NCBI RefSeq assembly: GCF_943914015.1 | Contig: NZ_CALUAK010000017.1 | Location: 1 to 30,855 of the forward strand | DNA length: 30,855 nucleotides | Direction: 5' to 3' | DNA from: an uncultured Corynebacterium sp. | GTDB lineage: Bacteria > Actinomycetota > Actinomycetes > Mycobacteriales > Mycobacteriaceae | Shown here: piece by piece, positions 16,174 through 24,364 of the stretch | Layout of the letters: each line of letters starts with the position of its first letter | Numbering within the stretch: the first letter of the stretch is position 1 | Notes under the pieces: model-generated | Seen by the model: only the letters and a program-made list of their open reading frames with translations | Databases searched by the model: none | What the model was told of the DNA's origin: nothing | Made by a program: the position numbers and the translations under genes

Positions 16174-16256
16174 GTGAACTCAATAACGGAGATCACCACT
16201 TGTACCGGTCGCGATGCTCTACATTGCCGGCCGTTAAAACGCGGGTAAGGAAGACG

Positions 16257-16967
16257 ATGGCAACAAAGAAAAAGCGCTCTGAGCACAGTTCCGGCAAAAA
16301 GCACCTCGATCAGCGGGTTTTGTCGGATCGACAGAAGCGCATTATGGAGGTTATTCGGGATTCTGTTGCGCTCCGTGGCTATCCGCCAAGCATTCGCGAA
16401 ATCGGCGATGCTACCGGCCTCCAATCCACCTCGTCTGTCGCCTACCAGCTCAAGGAGCTAGAGAAGAAGGGCTTCCTCAAGCGTGATCCCAATAAGCCCC
16501 GCGCAGTTGACGTTCGCCACCTCCGCCAGACCGCGCCCGAGGAATCAAAGGTAACCGTTGATGAGGACGGGGTGCTGAAAGAAGGCTTTGTTCAGCCCAC
16601 GTACATCCCTGTTGTCGGCACGATTTCCGCTGGGCTTCCCGTACTTGCCGAGGAAACCATCGAAGAATACATGCCACTGCCGTCCGAGCTTGTGGGCGAC
16701 GGAGAGCTTTTCATGCTCGAGGTCAACGGTCGCTCCATGAAGGATGCGGGCATCATGGACGGCGACTGGGTGATTTGCAAGAGGCAGTCCATCGCCGAAA
16801 AGGGAGACTTTGTCGCTGCCCTCATTGACGGGGAGGCAACAGTGAAGGAATTCCACAAGGACTCTACGGGCGTGTGGTTACTCCCCTACAACGAGAACTT
16901 CGATCCCATCCCCGGTAACGATGCAGAGATCCTCGGAATCGTCACCGCGGTGTTCCGCAGCTACTAA
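16257..16967 (+). CDS. lexA: LexA SOS-response repressor/autoprotease
   Basis: A 236-residue repressor of the DNA-damage regulon that cleaves itself when stimulated by RecA filaments. The N-terminal winged helix covers about residues 20-85 (LSDRQKRIMEVIRDSV, GYPPSIREIG). The cleavage site is Ala125-Gly126 in GTISAGLP. The catalytic Ser160 (NGRSM) and Lys197 (ATVKEF) form the protease dyad. The start is the ATG at 16257, with a purine-rich Shine-Dalgarno (TAAGGAAG) just upstream; the longer open frame back to 15972 runs over the SOS box and promoter and is not coding. The gene is divergent from the divS-like gene and is followed by a strong terminator. Confidence 0.97.
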   Translation: MATKKKRSEHSSGKKHLDQRVLSDRQKRIMEVIRDSVALRGYPPSIREIGDATGLQSTSSVAYQLKELEKKGFLKRDPNKPRAVDVRHLRQTAPEESKVTVDEDGVLKEGFVQPTYIPVVGTISAGLPVLAEETIEEYMPLPSELVGDGELFMLEVNGRSMKDAGIMDGDWVICKRQSIAEKGDFVAALIDGEATVKEFHKDSTGVWLLPYNENFDPIPGNDAEILGIVTAVFRSY

Positions 16968-16985
16968 TCCCCACCGCGCACATCT

Positions 16986-17016
16986 CCCGGCTTGCAGTAC
17001 GCAGGCCGGGCTTTTC
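16986..17016 (+). terminator. Intrinsic terminator after lexA
   Basis: CCCGGCTTGC (16986-16995) pairs with GCAGGCCGGG (17001-17010) through one T-G wobble, with a 5-nt loop, followed by CTTTTCT. Confidence 0.88.
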
Positions 17017-17392
17017 TATTTCGCACCTAACCCCACATGAGGGGAACCGTCATGCCCGCCTAGACATCTTTTGATTTTTGTTTGCCCATTCGAAGTTCTA
17101 ACTTTTTTCTCCCGTTTCTGCATGTCATAACATTCCCCAGGAGAAGAGAACACCAAGCTCTCTTTTATATGGTAGGAAATTCCCAAACCACCAATGCCCG
17201 AACGCAAGCAATCCCACAAAATTCATGCCACAATAGTGTTGGTTTTGATTACGAGACACAGCCTCAATGCCCGATTGCCACTGGTTTGCGCTGAGAACAC
17301 CATCTCAGAATGCTTTTCAGCCGCATCGGCGAGCCAGGCTACACCCGCTAGGGGGATGAAGCCAGGCCATATCAGGAATGGAGTGACCGACA
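17017..17392. other. lexA-sugR intergenic region
   Basis: A 376-bp stretch, AT-richer than the genes, holding the sugR promoter and leader. TATATGGTAGGAA around 17167-17179 resembles a -10 region, and AAGAGA-N9-TCTCTT (17144-17164) is a weak inverted repeat just before it. No gene is seen. Confidence 0.45.
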
Positions 17393-18175
17393 GTGTATGC
17401 AGAAGAACGTAGGCGACAGATCACCTCACTGACCGCAGTCGAAGGTCGCGTGAACGTGACCGAACTCGCTGAGAGGTTTAATGTCACTGCCGAGACAATT
17501 CGTAGGGACCTGGCTGTCCTCAACCAGGAGGGCGCTGTCCACCGCGTACATGGTGGCGCGGTCGCTAGCCAGAATTACCAGACAACAGAGAGAAGCGTAG
17601 ACATCCGCGCGCGGAGCGCCTCAGGAGCAAAACACGAAATTGCCAAAGCCGCGTTGAAGTTCCTGCCGGAGCCTCAGGGAGGTATGTTCCTCGATGCCGG
17701 CACCACTGTCATGCAGCTCGCACACATGCTCGCCGAACACCCCGACGCGAAGAAGTGGTCCATTGTGACCAACTGCCTCTCTATTGCCCTGGATCTTGCC
17801 TCTGCAGGTTTGGATGAAGTACAGCTCCTCGGTGGCAGCGTTCGCGCGATCACCCAGGCCGTCGTTGGCGATACCGCCCTCCGCGCCCTCGCCCTTATGC
17901 GCGCCGATGTTGCGTTCATCGGCACCAACGCTCTCACGCTGGATCATGGCCTTTCAACAGCCGATAGCCAGGAGGCCGCTGTGAAGCGGGCAATGATTAC
18001 GAACGCGCGTACGGTGGTTGCTATGTGCGACTCCACCAAGATGGGATCCGACTACCTCGTTTCGTTTGCTTCCCTCGACGATATCGATGTTGTCATCACC
18101 GATACGGGCGCACCGCAAAGCTTCGTCGATGCGATGCGGGAGCGCTCCATTAACGTCATCATCGCTGACGCGTAA
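17393..18175 (+). CDS. sugR: SugR, DeoR-family repressor of PTS and sugar genes
   Basis: A 260-residue DeoR-family regulator. In C. glutamicum SugR represses the general and sugar-specific PTS genes and is released by phosphorylated sugar intermediates. The N-terminus MYAEERRRQ and the helix-turn-helix VNVTELAERFNVTAETIRRD (residues 20-39) match SugR, followed by the sugar-phosphate sensor domain (about 75-235) with LDAGTT and the near-identical tract LLGGSVRAITQAVVGDTAL. The start is a GTG at 17393 with GGAG at 17380-17383. It is followed by a perfect terminator, so it is monocistronic. Position next to lexA and the fructose PTS genes supports the assignment. Confidence 0.93.
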   Translation: MYAEERRRQITSLTAVEGRVNVTELAERFNVTAETIRRDLAVLNQEGAVHRVHGGAVASQNYQTTERSVDIRARSASGAKHEIAKAALKFLPEPQGGMFLDAGTTVMQLAHMLAEHPDAKKWSIVTNCLSIALDLASAGLDEVQLLGGSVRAITQAVVGDTALRALALMRADVAFIGTNALTLDHGLSTADSQEAAVKRAMITNARTVVAMCDSTKMGSDYLVSFASLDDIDVVITDTGAPQSFVDAMRERSINVIIADA

Positions 18176-18183
18176 CTCGATTC

Positions 18184-18217
18184 AACCGAGGGGATGCAGA
18201 CACCCCCTCGGTTTTTT
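18184..18217 (+). terminator. Intrinsic terminator after sugR
   Basis: A perfect 10-bp stem (AACCGAGGGG at 18184-18193 with CCCCTCGGTT at 18204-18213) is followed by TTTT, starting 8 bp after the sugR stop. Confidence 0.95.
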
Positions 18218-18526
18218 CGTGCCTTCTCGAGAAAAAATGCCCGATTCCGGTCATTGCCGACGTGTCCTAAGTCTCATTAACTATGTGCACCTTCTAATCC
18301 GCACATCTGCATATTAGAGTGTAAACACAGGTCGTTCACCACTTTGCATAGGAACAGCACGGATTACACTGGTGTTGGTACTTTCCACCGCAAAAGGTGT
18401 CCGTTTTCCCTCACTAACAGGGGGCGATCGCTTGGATCACTCACCGTGAGGTCGCCATGATTGCGCCCTAAGTTGCGCCCGGCTTCACGGATGACAGTGT
18501 GACGCATGTAAGGAAGGAGGAGGCGC
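18218..18526. other. sugR-fruR intergenic region lacking ptsI
   Basis: In C. glutamicum this spot holds ptsI (and fruK1); here there are only 309 bp and no gene. It contains the perfect dyad CTCAC-C-GTGAG (18440-18450), a direct repeat of TTGCGCCC (18461-18468 and 18473-18480, 12-bp period), and a very strong Shine-Dalgarno AAGGAGG at 18514-18520 for fruR. Confidence 0.6.
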
Positions 18527-19357
18527 ATGAGGTTCTCAGAACGCCAAGAGCTCATTGAGTCTTCGCTTGCAAGAGACGGCCACGTCAGCGTACCAGTGCT
18601 GGCCAAAGCGTGTGGTGTCGCCCCAGAAACCGCCCGACGGGATCTGGCAAAGCTTGAGAAGATGGGTCTCGTGCGACGAGTTCACGGCGGAGCTATTCCG
18701 CCCACTCATGAAGGGTTTGGCCCCGAAAATTACACCGCCAACCTGGTACAGGTTGCGGCCCCGAGTTACCGCGAAGAGACCGCGTACTCCGATAAGACCC
18801 AGCAGCATATGCCAGAGAAGACGGCGATCGCGCGTGCCGCCATGGAGCTCATCCCCCAGGGACCGTGCTCTATTACTATCGACGCGGGCACGACCACTGC
18901 GTCTCTCGCAGCTGCACTGCGACAGTCCTCTCTCGACAAGGGATCCACAGTGGTGACGAACTCCATGCCCGTCGCTGAGATTTTGTCCGGTGGTGGGCTC
19001 ACGGGAGTCAACGTTGTTGGCGGAAATGTTCGTCCGTACACCCGCGCCATCGTTGGCGAAGCGGCAGCACGCCACTTCTATTCGCTGCGCGCGGATATCG
19101 CTTTCATCGCGGCTAACGGTGTCACCCCCTCACACGGCTTTTCGACACCCGATCCGACCGAGGCTGCTGTGAAAAGCGCCATCGCTCGTTCTGCGAAGAA
19201 GACGGTGGCGCTGGTGGACTCCTCCAAGATCGGCCGCGACTTCCTAGTTACATTCGCTCAGCTGACCACAGTTGACGCGATCGTGACCGATATTCACGCG
19301 CCACGAGAATTTCTAGAAACCTGTTTCCAATACAACATAAAGGTTGTTACTGCATGA
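18527..19357 (+). CDS. fruR: FruR, DeoR-family regulator of the fructose operon
   Basis: A 276-residue DeoR-family repressor, the first gene of the fructose operon. The helix-turn-helix is VSVPVLAKACGVAPETARRD (residues 20-39), with RRVHGGAIPP after it. The effector domain follows with IDAGTTTASLA, a VVGGNVR stretch and the conserved VALVDSSKIGRDF near the end. It is a paralogue of SugR next door but clearly diverged. The ATG at 18527 has the best Shine-Dalgarno in the window (AAGGAGG). The stop overlaps the fruK start (ATGA at 19354-19357), which shows translational coupling. By analogy with C. glutamicum it would respond to fructose 1-phosphate or fructose 1,6-bisphosphate. Confidence 0.9.
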   Translation: MRFSERQELIESSLARDGHVSVPVLAKACGVAPETARRDLAKLEKMGLVRRVHGGAIPPTHEGFGPENYTANLVQVAAPSYREETAYSDKTQQHMPEKTAIARAAMELIPQGPCSITIDAGTTTASLAAALRQSSLDKGSTVVTNSMPVAEILSGGGLTGVNVVGGNVRPYTRAIVGEAAARHFYSLRADIAFIAANGVTPSHGFSTPDPTEAAVKSAIARSAKKTVALVDSSKIGRDFLVTFAQLTTVDAIVTDIHAPREFLETCFQYNIKVVTA

Positions 19358-20316
19358 TTGTTACCGTGACGGCTAACCCGTCCATTGACCAGACGCTGTA
19401 TCTTCCAGGTTTCCTGGAAAGGGACTCCGTCCATAGGCTAACCGGAAACGAGTCTGTCGCCGGCGGCAAGGGCATCAACGTGTCCGTAGCACTCCACAAG
19501 GCAGATGTGCCCACGAAGGCGATCTTCCCCGCGCATGCCGACGACTATTTCATTGGTTTGCTTGACCGTACTGGTGTGCCCCAGCGCCGCGTAGACATTG
19601 CCGGCCAGGTGCGCACGAATGTCACGCTGTGCGAACCCGATGGCACGACCACGAAACTCAATGAGAGTGGTGCAGAGCTGTCCAAAGAGGAACGGGCTAC
19701 ATTCGAAAAGACCGTCCTCGAGGAAGCGCACGAGGCAGATGTCGTTGTCTTCGCAGGCTCTTTGCCCCCGGGACTGCCCACTGATTGGTACGCACAGATG
19801 GTCCGTCTCCTGCGAAAGGAAACGCCGGATGTCATGATCTGCGTGGATACGTCAGATAAACCGCTACAGGAGCTCGCTGCATCCTTCCCGGAGACCGCAC
19901 CGGATCTCATCAAGCCGAATGCCTTCGAGCTCGGCCAGATCCTGGGCATCGACGGTAACGCGTTGGAGACCGCCGGTAAGAGCGGTTCTTACGGCCCGGT
20001 GATCGACGCTGCCACGCAGCTTCAGGCAAAGGGTGTGCAACTCGCGCTCATCACCTTGGGTGCTGCCGGTGCCCTCCTCGTCTCACCCGAGGGATCTTTC
20101 CTGGCCACTCCCCCGCCTACAGATCCGGCTTCCACCGTTGGCGCAGGCGACAGCTCTCTTGCTGGTTTCCTCCGCGCCCGGCACCTAGGCAAACCGATGG
20201 TGGAAAGCGCAGCGATGGCGGTTGCCTACGGCTCGGCTGCAACGGCACTCCCAGGAACGACGATCCCCTCCCCGGACCAGATCAACCTGGAGCAGACGGA
20301 AGCCCGCGCGCTCTAA
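19354..20316 (+). CDS. fruK: 1-Phosphofructokinase (PfkB family)
   Basis: It phosphorylates fructose 1-phosphate made by the fructose PTS to fructose 1,6-bisphosphate, feeding glycolysis. A 320-residue cytosolic PfkB-family kinase. The first signature (AGGKGINVS, around residues 36-44) and the second (TVGAGDSSLAGF) are both present, with the catalytic Asp266 in GAGD. MIVTVTANPSIDQTLYL at the N-terminus is typical of 1-phosphofructokinases. It overlaps the end of fruR by four bases and is followed after 75 bp by ptsF, which settles the substrate as fructose 1-phosphate over tagatose 6-phosphate. The name pfkB has also been used for this gene in corynebacteria. Confidence 0.95.
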   Translation: MIVTVTANPSIDQTLYLPGFLERDSVHRLTGNESVAGGKGINVSVALHKADVPTKAIFPAHADDYFIGLLDRTGVPQRRVDIAGQVRTNVTLCEPDGTTTKLNESGAELSKEERATFEKTVLEEAHEADVVVFAGSLPPGLPTDWYAQMVRLLRKETPDVMICVDTSDKPLQELAASFPETAPDLIKPNAFELGQILGIDGNALETAGKSGSYGPVIDAATQLQAKGVQLALITLGAAGALLVSPEGSFLATPPPTDPASTVGAGDSSLAGFLRARHLGKPMVESAAMAVAYGSAATALPGTTIPSPDQINLEQTEARAL

Positions 20317-20344
20317 CCACGAATTACAAGCTTCATTTCATCCC

Positions 20345-20359
20345 GCAGCCCTGGGCTGC
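20345..20359 (+). promoter_or_regulatory. Perfect palindrome in the fruK-ptsF gap
   Basis: GCAGCCC-T-GGGCTGC is a perfect 7-bp dyad 32 bp before ptsF. It may be an operator or an mRNA hairpin that tunes expression within the operon; there is no T-run for termination. Confidence 0.5.
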
Positions 20360-20391
20360 ACGCACAGAGAATCGAAGGAATCTACTGACTC

Positions 20392-22488
20392 ATGGAGACA
20401 AAGATTATCAACCCCTCCCTGGTGAGACTGGATGCCGAGCTCGGCTCCACGCCTGACGAGGTTATTTCGGGGCTTGCGGCCGTCGTGACCGACGCCGGCC
20501 GTTCGACCAGCGTTGACGAGCTCGCGGCTGCTGCCCATGCCCGTGAGGCCAAGTCCCACACCGGCGTACCCGGTGGCGTGGCCATCCCCCACTGCCGCTG
20601 CGCAGCTGTGACCGAGCCGACCCTCGGCTTCGCCCGTCTCAAGAATCCCGTGGACTTCGGTGCCCCGGATGGCCCCGCAGACCTGACCTTCCTTATCGCT
20701 GCCCCCGAAGGCGGCGGACGTGAGCACCTAAAGATCCTCTCCACGCTCGCTCGCGCGCTGGTTAACAAGGATTTCGTTGCTAGCCTTCGCGCTGAGGGTT
20801 CCGACGAGGAGATTGTTGCCCTCATTACCGAGATTCTGAACAACCCCCCGAAGAAGAAGTCGGCCGCCGATGCCGCCCCGGCTGCTGCCGGTGCAACCGC
20901 TGTCGCTGCTGTCCCCTCTGAGAAACAGGACACCACCCCGGCGGCACAGGTCACGCGCATTGTCGCCATCACCGCCTGCCCGACGGGTATTGCCCACACG
21001 TACATGGCAGCCGACTCGCTGACCAACACCGCCGACGAGATGGACAACGTGGAGCTCGCCGTCGAGACGCAGGGGTCCTCTGCCGTCACGCCGATGGATC
21101 CGGAAACCATTGCTGCCGCCGATGCCGTCATCTTCGCCACCGACGTGGGAGTCAAGGACCGCGAGCGATTCGCCGGCAAGCCGGTTATCGAATCTGGCGT
21201 GAAGCGCGCTATTAACGAGCCGCGTGTCATGATCGAAGAGGCCATCGCGGCAAGTAAGGATCCCAAGGCCCACCGCGTCTCCGGCGATGCTTCCGCTGCC
21301 AAGGCGAATTCCGCCGATTCTGGTTCCTCCCTGAGCTGGCCCAAGCGCATTCAGCAGGCGATTATGACCGGCGTGAGCTACATGGTTCCGTTTGTTGCTG
21401 CCGGTGGTTTGCTGCTCGCTCTCGGCTTCCTCTTCGGTGGCTACGATATGGCCAACGCGTGGGAGACCATCGTGACGGATTACTCCCTCACGAACCTGCC
21501 AGGCCACGACATCACCGTTGATGGTGAGGTCATGACCCTGACGAAGGCGGGCTTCAGCCTCTACCTGGGCGCGGTCTTGTTCGCCACGGGCCAAATGGCC
21601 ATGGGCTTCATCGTCGCCGCTTTGTCCGGCTACGCCTCCTTTGCTATCGCCGGTCGCCCGGGCATCGCCCCCGGCTTCGTCGGTGGCGCGATCTCCGTCC
21701 TGCTCGGCGCAGGCTTCATCGGTGGCCTCGTCACCGGTGTCCTCGCCGGTTTCGTTGCCTGGTGGATCGGTTCCTGGAAGGTACACCGCGTGATCGCCTC
21801 CCTCATGCCGGTGGTGATCATCCCGCTACTGACCTCCCTCATCGTCGGCCTTGTCATGTTCTTCCTTCTCGGCGCTCCGCTCGCCGGCATCATGACGGGT
21901 CTGACCAACTGGCTGAACTCGATGACGGGCACCTCCGCTGTTTTGCTCGGCATCATCCTCGGCCTCATGATGTGCTTCGACCTCGGTGGCCCGGTGAACA
22001 AGGCTGCCTATTTGTTCGGTACTGCTGGCCTGTCCGCTGGCGACGAGGCCTCCCTGAAGATCATGGCTGCGGTCATGGCCGCCGGTATGGTTCCCCCGAT
22101 CGCGCTGTCCATCGCCACGCTTGTTCGCCCGCGTGTGTTCACCCCGGCGGAGCAGGAAAACGGCAAGTCCTCCTGGTTGCTCGGTCTGTCCTTCGTATCC
22201 GAGGGCGCGATCCCATTTGCTGCCGCTGACCCGCTGCGCGTCATCCCGTCCATGATGGCCGGTGGCGCCGTGACCGGTGCACTGTCCATGCTGTTCGGTG
22301 CTGGTTCCCGCGCACCGCACGGTGGCGTGTTCGTGCTCTTCGCTATTGAGCCGAAGATCGGCTGGCTCATCGCGATCATCGCTGGTGTCATCGTCTCCGC
22401 CACAGCTGTGGTGCTGCTGAAGACAGTGTGGCCGCAGAAGATCGTCGAAAAGCAGGTCGAAGCTGCCAAGGCTGACGCAAAGGCATAA
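20392..22488 (+). CDS. ptsF: PTS fructose-specific EIIABC
   Basis: A 698-residue inner-membrane permease that imports fructose while phosphorylating it to fructose 1-phosphate, with phosphate from HPr. Three domains are fused in the order A-B-C. The EIIA domain (about 1-155) has the phospho-acceptor His67 in VAIPHCRC. An Ala/Pro-rich linker follows, then EIIB (about 188-290) with the phospho-acceptor Cys196 in ITACPTGIAHTYMAAD. The EIIC domain (about 318-690) has eight or more hydrophobic segments and the conserved GGPVNKAAY and GAIPFAAADPLR motifs. The ATG at 20392 is supported by AAGGAA at 20375-20380. It lies third in the fruR-fruK-ptsF operon and is followed by a strong terminator. Confidence 0.96.
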   Translation: METKIINPSLVRLDAELGSTPDEVISGLAAVVTDAGRSTSVDELAAAAHAREAKSHTGVPGGVAIPHCRCAAVTEPTLGFARLKNPVDFGAPDGPADLTFLIAAPEGGGREHLKILSTLARALVNKDFVASLRAEGSDEEIVALITEILNNPPKKKSAADAAPAAAGATAVAAVPSEKQDTTPAAQVTRIVAITACPTGIAHTYMAADSLTNTADEMDNVELAVETQGSSAVTPMDPETIAAADAVIFATDVGVKDRERFAGKPVIESGVKRAINEPRVMIEEAIAASKDPKAHRVSGDASAAKANSADSGSSLSWPKRIQQAIMTGVSYMVPFVAAGGLLLALGFLFGGYDMANAWETIVTDYSLTNLPGHDITVDGEVMTLTKAGFSLYLGAVLFATGQMAMGFIVAALSGYASFAIAGRPGIAPGFVGGAISVLLGAGFIGGLVTGVLAGFVAWWIGSWKVHRVIASLMPVVIIPLLTSLIVGLVMFFLLGAPLAGIMTGLTNWLNSMTGTSAVLLGIILGLMMCFDLGGPVNKAAYLFGTAGLSAGDEASLKIMAAVMAAGMVPPIALSIATLVRPRVFTPAEQENGKSSWLLGLSFVSEGAIPFAAADPLRVIPSMMAGGAVTGALSMLFGAGSRAPHGGVFVLFAIEPKIGWLIAIIAGVIVSATAVVLLKTVWPQKIVEKQVEAAKADAKA

Positions 22489-22510
22489 ACGCTCGTCTAC
22501 CTGCACATAG

Positions 22511-22538
22511 CGCCCCGCCCTCGTGGCGGGGCGTTTTT
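22511..22538 (+). terminator. Intrinsic terminator of the fructose operon
   Basis: A perfect 9-bp GC stem (CGCCCCGCC at 22511-22519 with GGCGGGGCG at 22525-22533), 5-nt loop, followed by TTTTT. Confidence 0.95.
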
Positions 22539-22603
22539 CGTGGGATTTAGGTCACAACCTGTGCCCGCTTTCACACAATCGGGTAACCTGGCGAGCATTC
22601 TCG

Positions 22604-22616
22604 GGTACGATGTACC
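22604..22616 (+). promoter_or_regulatory. ptsH promoter -10 inside a dyad
   Basis: The dyad GGTAC-GAT-GTACC includes a near-consensus -10 box TACGAT (22606-22611), about 90 bp upstream of ptsH. A repressor such as SugR could act here, but I cannot show it is the SugR site. Confidence 0.5.
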
Positions 22617-22700
22617 GTAATAAAGGAACACGTGGGCCGTGCTGAGTTTGCGCACCACAGCACCACGCTGCAACGATATCTACTTTGAAAGGATCCAGAC

Positions 22701-22970
22701 ATGGCTTCTAAGACTGTTAAGGTCGGCTCCTCCGTGGGACTTCACGCTCGCCCTGCAACCATCATTGCTGAGGCTGCCAGCAACTACGACGACGACATCG
22801 AACTCCTCGTCGTTGGCGCTGACGAGGACGACGAGGCAGACGCTGCCTCCAGCCTCTCCATCATGGCTATGGGCGCTGAGCACGGCGACGAGGTCATTGT
22901 GACCTCCGACAACGCCGAGGCTGTCGAAGCCATCGCTGCTCTCATCGAGAAGGATCTCGACGCCGAGTAA
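22701..22970 (+). CDS. ptsH: HPr, phosphocarrier protein of the PTS
   Basis: An 89-residue cytosolic phosphocarrier that takes phosphate from enzyme I on His15 and hands it to EIIA domains such as that of PtsF. The active-site motif is GLHARPA with His15 at the canonical position. The second conserved element is SSLSIMAMGA, equivalent to the Ser46 region of firmicute HPr. The length is normal. AAAGGATCC about 5 nt before the ATG serves as ribosome site. It has its own promoter downstream of the ptsF terminator and is itself followed by a terminator, so it is a single-gene unit, as in C. glutamicum. The partner ptsI gene is not in this window. Confidence 0.97.
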   Translation: MASKTVKVGSSVGLHARPATIIAEAASNYDDDIELLVVGADEDDEADAASSLSIMAMGAEHGDEVIVTSDNAEAVEAIAALIEKDLDAE

Positions 22971-22986
22971 TCCTCTCTTCATAAGG

Positions 22987-23015
22987 AAAGCACCAGCATC
23001 TTGCTGGTGCTTTTT
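22987..23015 (+). terminator. Intrinsic terminator after ptsH
   Basis: A perfect 12-bp stem (22987-22998 with 23002-23013) is followed by a T-run. Because the arms begin with AAA, it may also work for uraA coming from the other strand. Confidence 0.92.
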
Positions 23016-23030
23016 GTTTGTCGACGCCCT

Positions 23031-24317
23031 TTACTTGGCGTAGATGTTCGTTCCCTCACCGATATGCTCGTAGAGCCACTTCATGATCGGGAACAGGATG
23101 ATAATGCCGGCAGAACCCCAGGCAATGCCCTGCAACTCCACCTCGAAGATAGTAAGCGTCAGGTTGCCGATGCCCGCAACAAGCGCCACGGCAGCGGCCG
23201 TCAGGTTGACCGGGTTATTGAAGTTGACGTTATTGTCTTGCCAAATACGGATGCCCAGCATGCCGATGAGGCCGTAGAGGACGAGCGTGGCGCCACCAAG
23301 CACGCCCGTAGGGATGGTGAAAATCAACGCACCAAACTTGGGGATGAACGCCAAGGCGATGGCAGTTGCTGCTGCAACCCAGTAGGCGGCCGTGGAGTAG
23401 ACCTTCGTGGCAGCCATGACACCGACGTTTTCGGCGTAGGTGGTCGTGCCGGAGCCACCGAAGCAGCCGGCAAAGGTCGTTGCGACGCCGTCGGCAAGCA
23501 GCGCGTCGCCTGCGAGGTCATCCATATTCCTGCCCGTCATGGCGGAAACCGCCTTCACATGGCCCACATTCTCGGCGATGAGCACGATAATGACGGGCAA
23601 CGTGACGAAGATGACGGAGGGCTGGAACTCCGGGGTGTGGAAGGTCGGCAATCCGATCCACGGTGCCTGCGCAATGGCCTCTTCGGCGCCCTCGGACAGG
23701 TTGCCGGTGAGTGCCGCAAACACCCAACCGATGATGACACCGATGAGGATGCCTAGACGCGATACCATGCCCCTGCCCGCAACAGTGCAGATGAGGATGG
23801 AGAATAGCGTCACCGCGGCAACCAGTGGTGAGCTTTCGAAGTTCGTCGCCGCCGTCGGTGCGAGGTTGAGGCCGATAAGCGCGACGATTGCACCTGTAAC
23901 AGTCGGTGGCATGACCGCGTCCAGAACCTTTTTACCTGCGGCTTTCACTATGAGTCCGACGACAATGAGCAACACACCGGTGACCACCACGCCGCCCAGA
24001 CGGGCGGACATGGTCTCCCCTGCCGTCGCTGTCAGCGGCGCGATGAAGGCAAACGAGCTACCCAGGTAGGAAGGCAGCCGGTTGCGGGTAATGAGTAGGA
24101 AGATGATGGTTCCCAGCCCGGAGAACAACAGTGTCGTATTGACGGGGAAGCCCGTCAGTGTGGGAACAAGCAGCGTCGCGCCGAACATGGCGATGACGTG
24201 CTGCATGCCGATCCCAATGGTCCGTGGCCATGACAGCCTTTCTTCCGGCGCGACCACGCCGCCTGGCTCAATGCGTTTGCCGTCTCCGTGGACGGTCCAG
24301 CCCCAATTTAATTTCAC
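23031..24317 (-). CDS. uraA: Uracil permease, NCS2/NAT family
   Basis: A 428-residue inner-membrane nucleobase transporter of the NCS2 (nucleobase-ascorbate transporter) family, most like uracil permeases that work with a cation gradient. About 12-14 hydrophobic segments can be followed, beginning at IGIGMQHVIAMFGATLLVP, which is a family hallmark. The signature region GGSGTTTYAENVGVMAATKV lies around residues 270-290. The start at 24317 is a GTG; a GGAGGG only 3 nt upstream is closer than ideal, so the exact start is uncertain. The hflX stop is 47 bp upstream on the same strand, so the two may be cotranscribed. The 3' end faces ptsH across a shared hairpin. Confidence 0.9.
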   Translation of the reverse strand: MKLNWGWTVHGDGKRIEPGGVVAPEERLSWPRTIGIGMQHVIAMFGATLLVPTLTGFPVNTTLLFSGLGTIIFLLITRNRLPSYLGSSFAFIAPLTATAGETMSARLGGVVVTGVLLIVVGLIVKAAGKKVLDAVMPPTVTGAIVALIGLNLAPTAATNFESSPLVAAVTLFSILICTVAGRGMVSRLGILIGVIIGWVFAALTGNLSEGAEEAIAQAPWIGLPTFHTPEFQPSVIFVTLPVIIVLIAENVGHVKAVSAMTGRNMDDLAGDALLADGVATTFAGCFGGSGTTTYAENVGVMAATKVYSTAAYWVAAATAIALAFIPKFGALIFTIPTGVLGGATLVLYGLIGMLGIRIWQDNNVNFNNPVNLTAAAVALVAGIGNLTLTIFEVELQGIAWGSAGIIILFPIMKWLYEHIGEGTNIYAK

Positions 24318-24364
24318 GACCCTCCATTATCCCTAGGAGGGGCAGAGAAAGAAAACTTGGGGTA

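Noticed and set aside
15972..16256. Extended N-terminus of LexA
   Set aside because: These 95 codons run across the SOS box and lexA promoter and overlap the start of the divergent gene; the LexA family begins at 16257.
20728..21786. 352-codon minus-strand frame over ptsF
   Set aside because: Opposite the EIIABC domains with all active-site residues intact; the antisense frame is Gly/Asp-rich filler.
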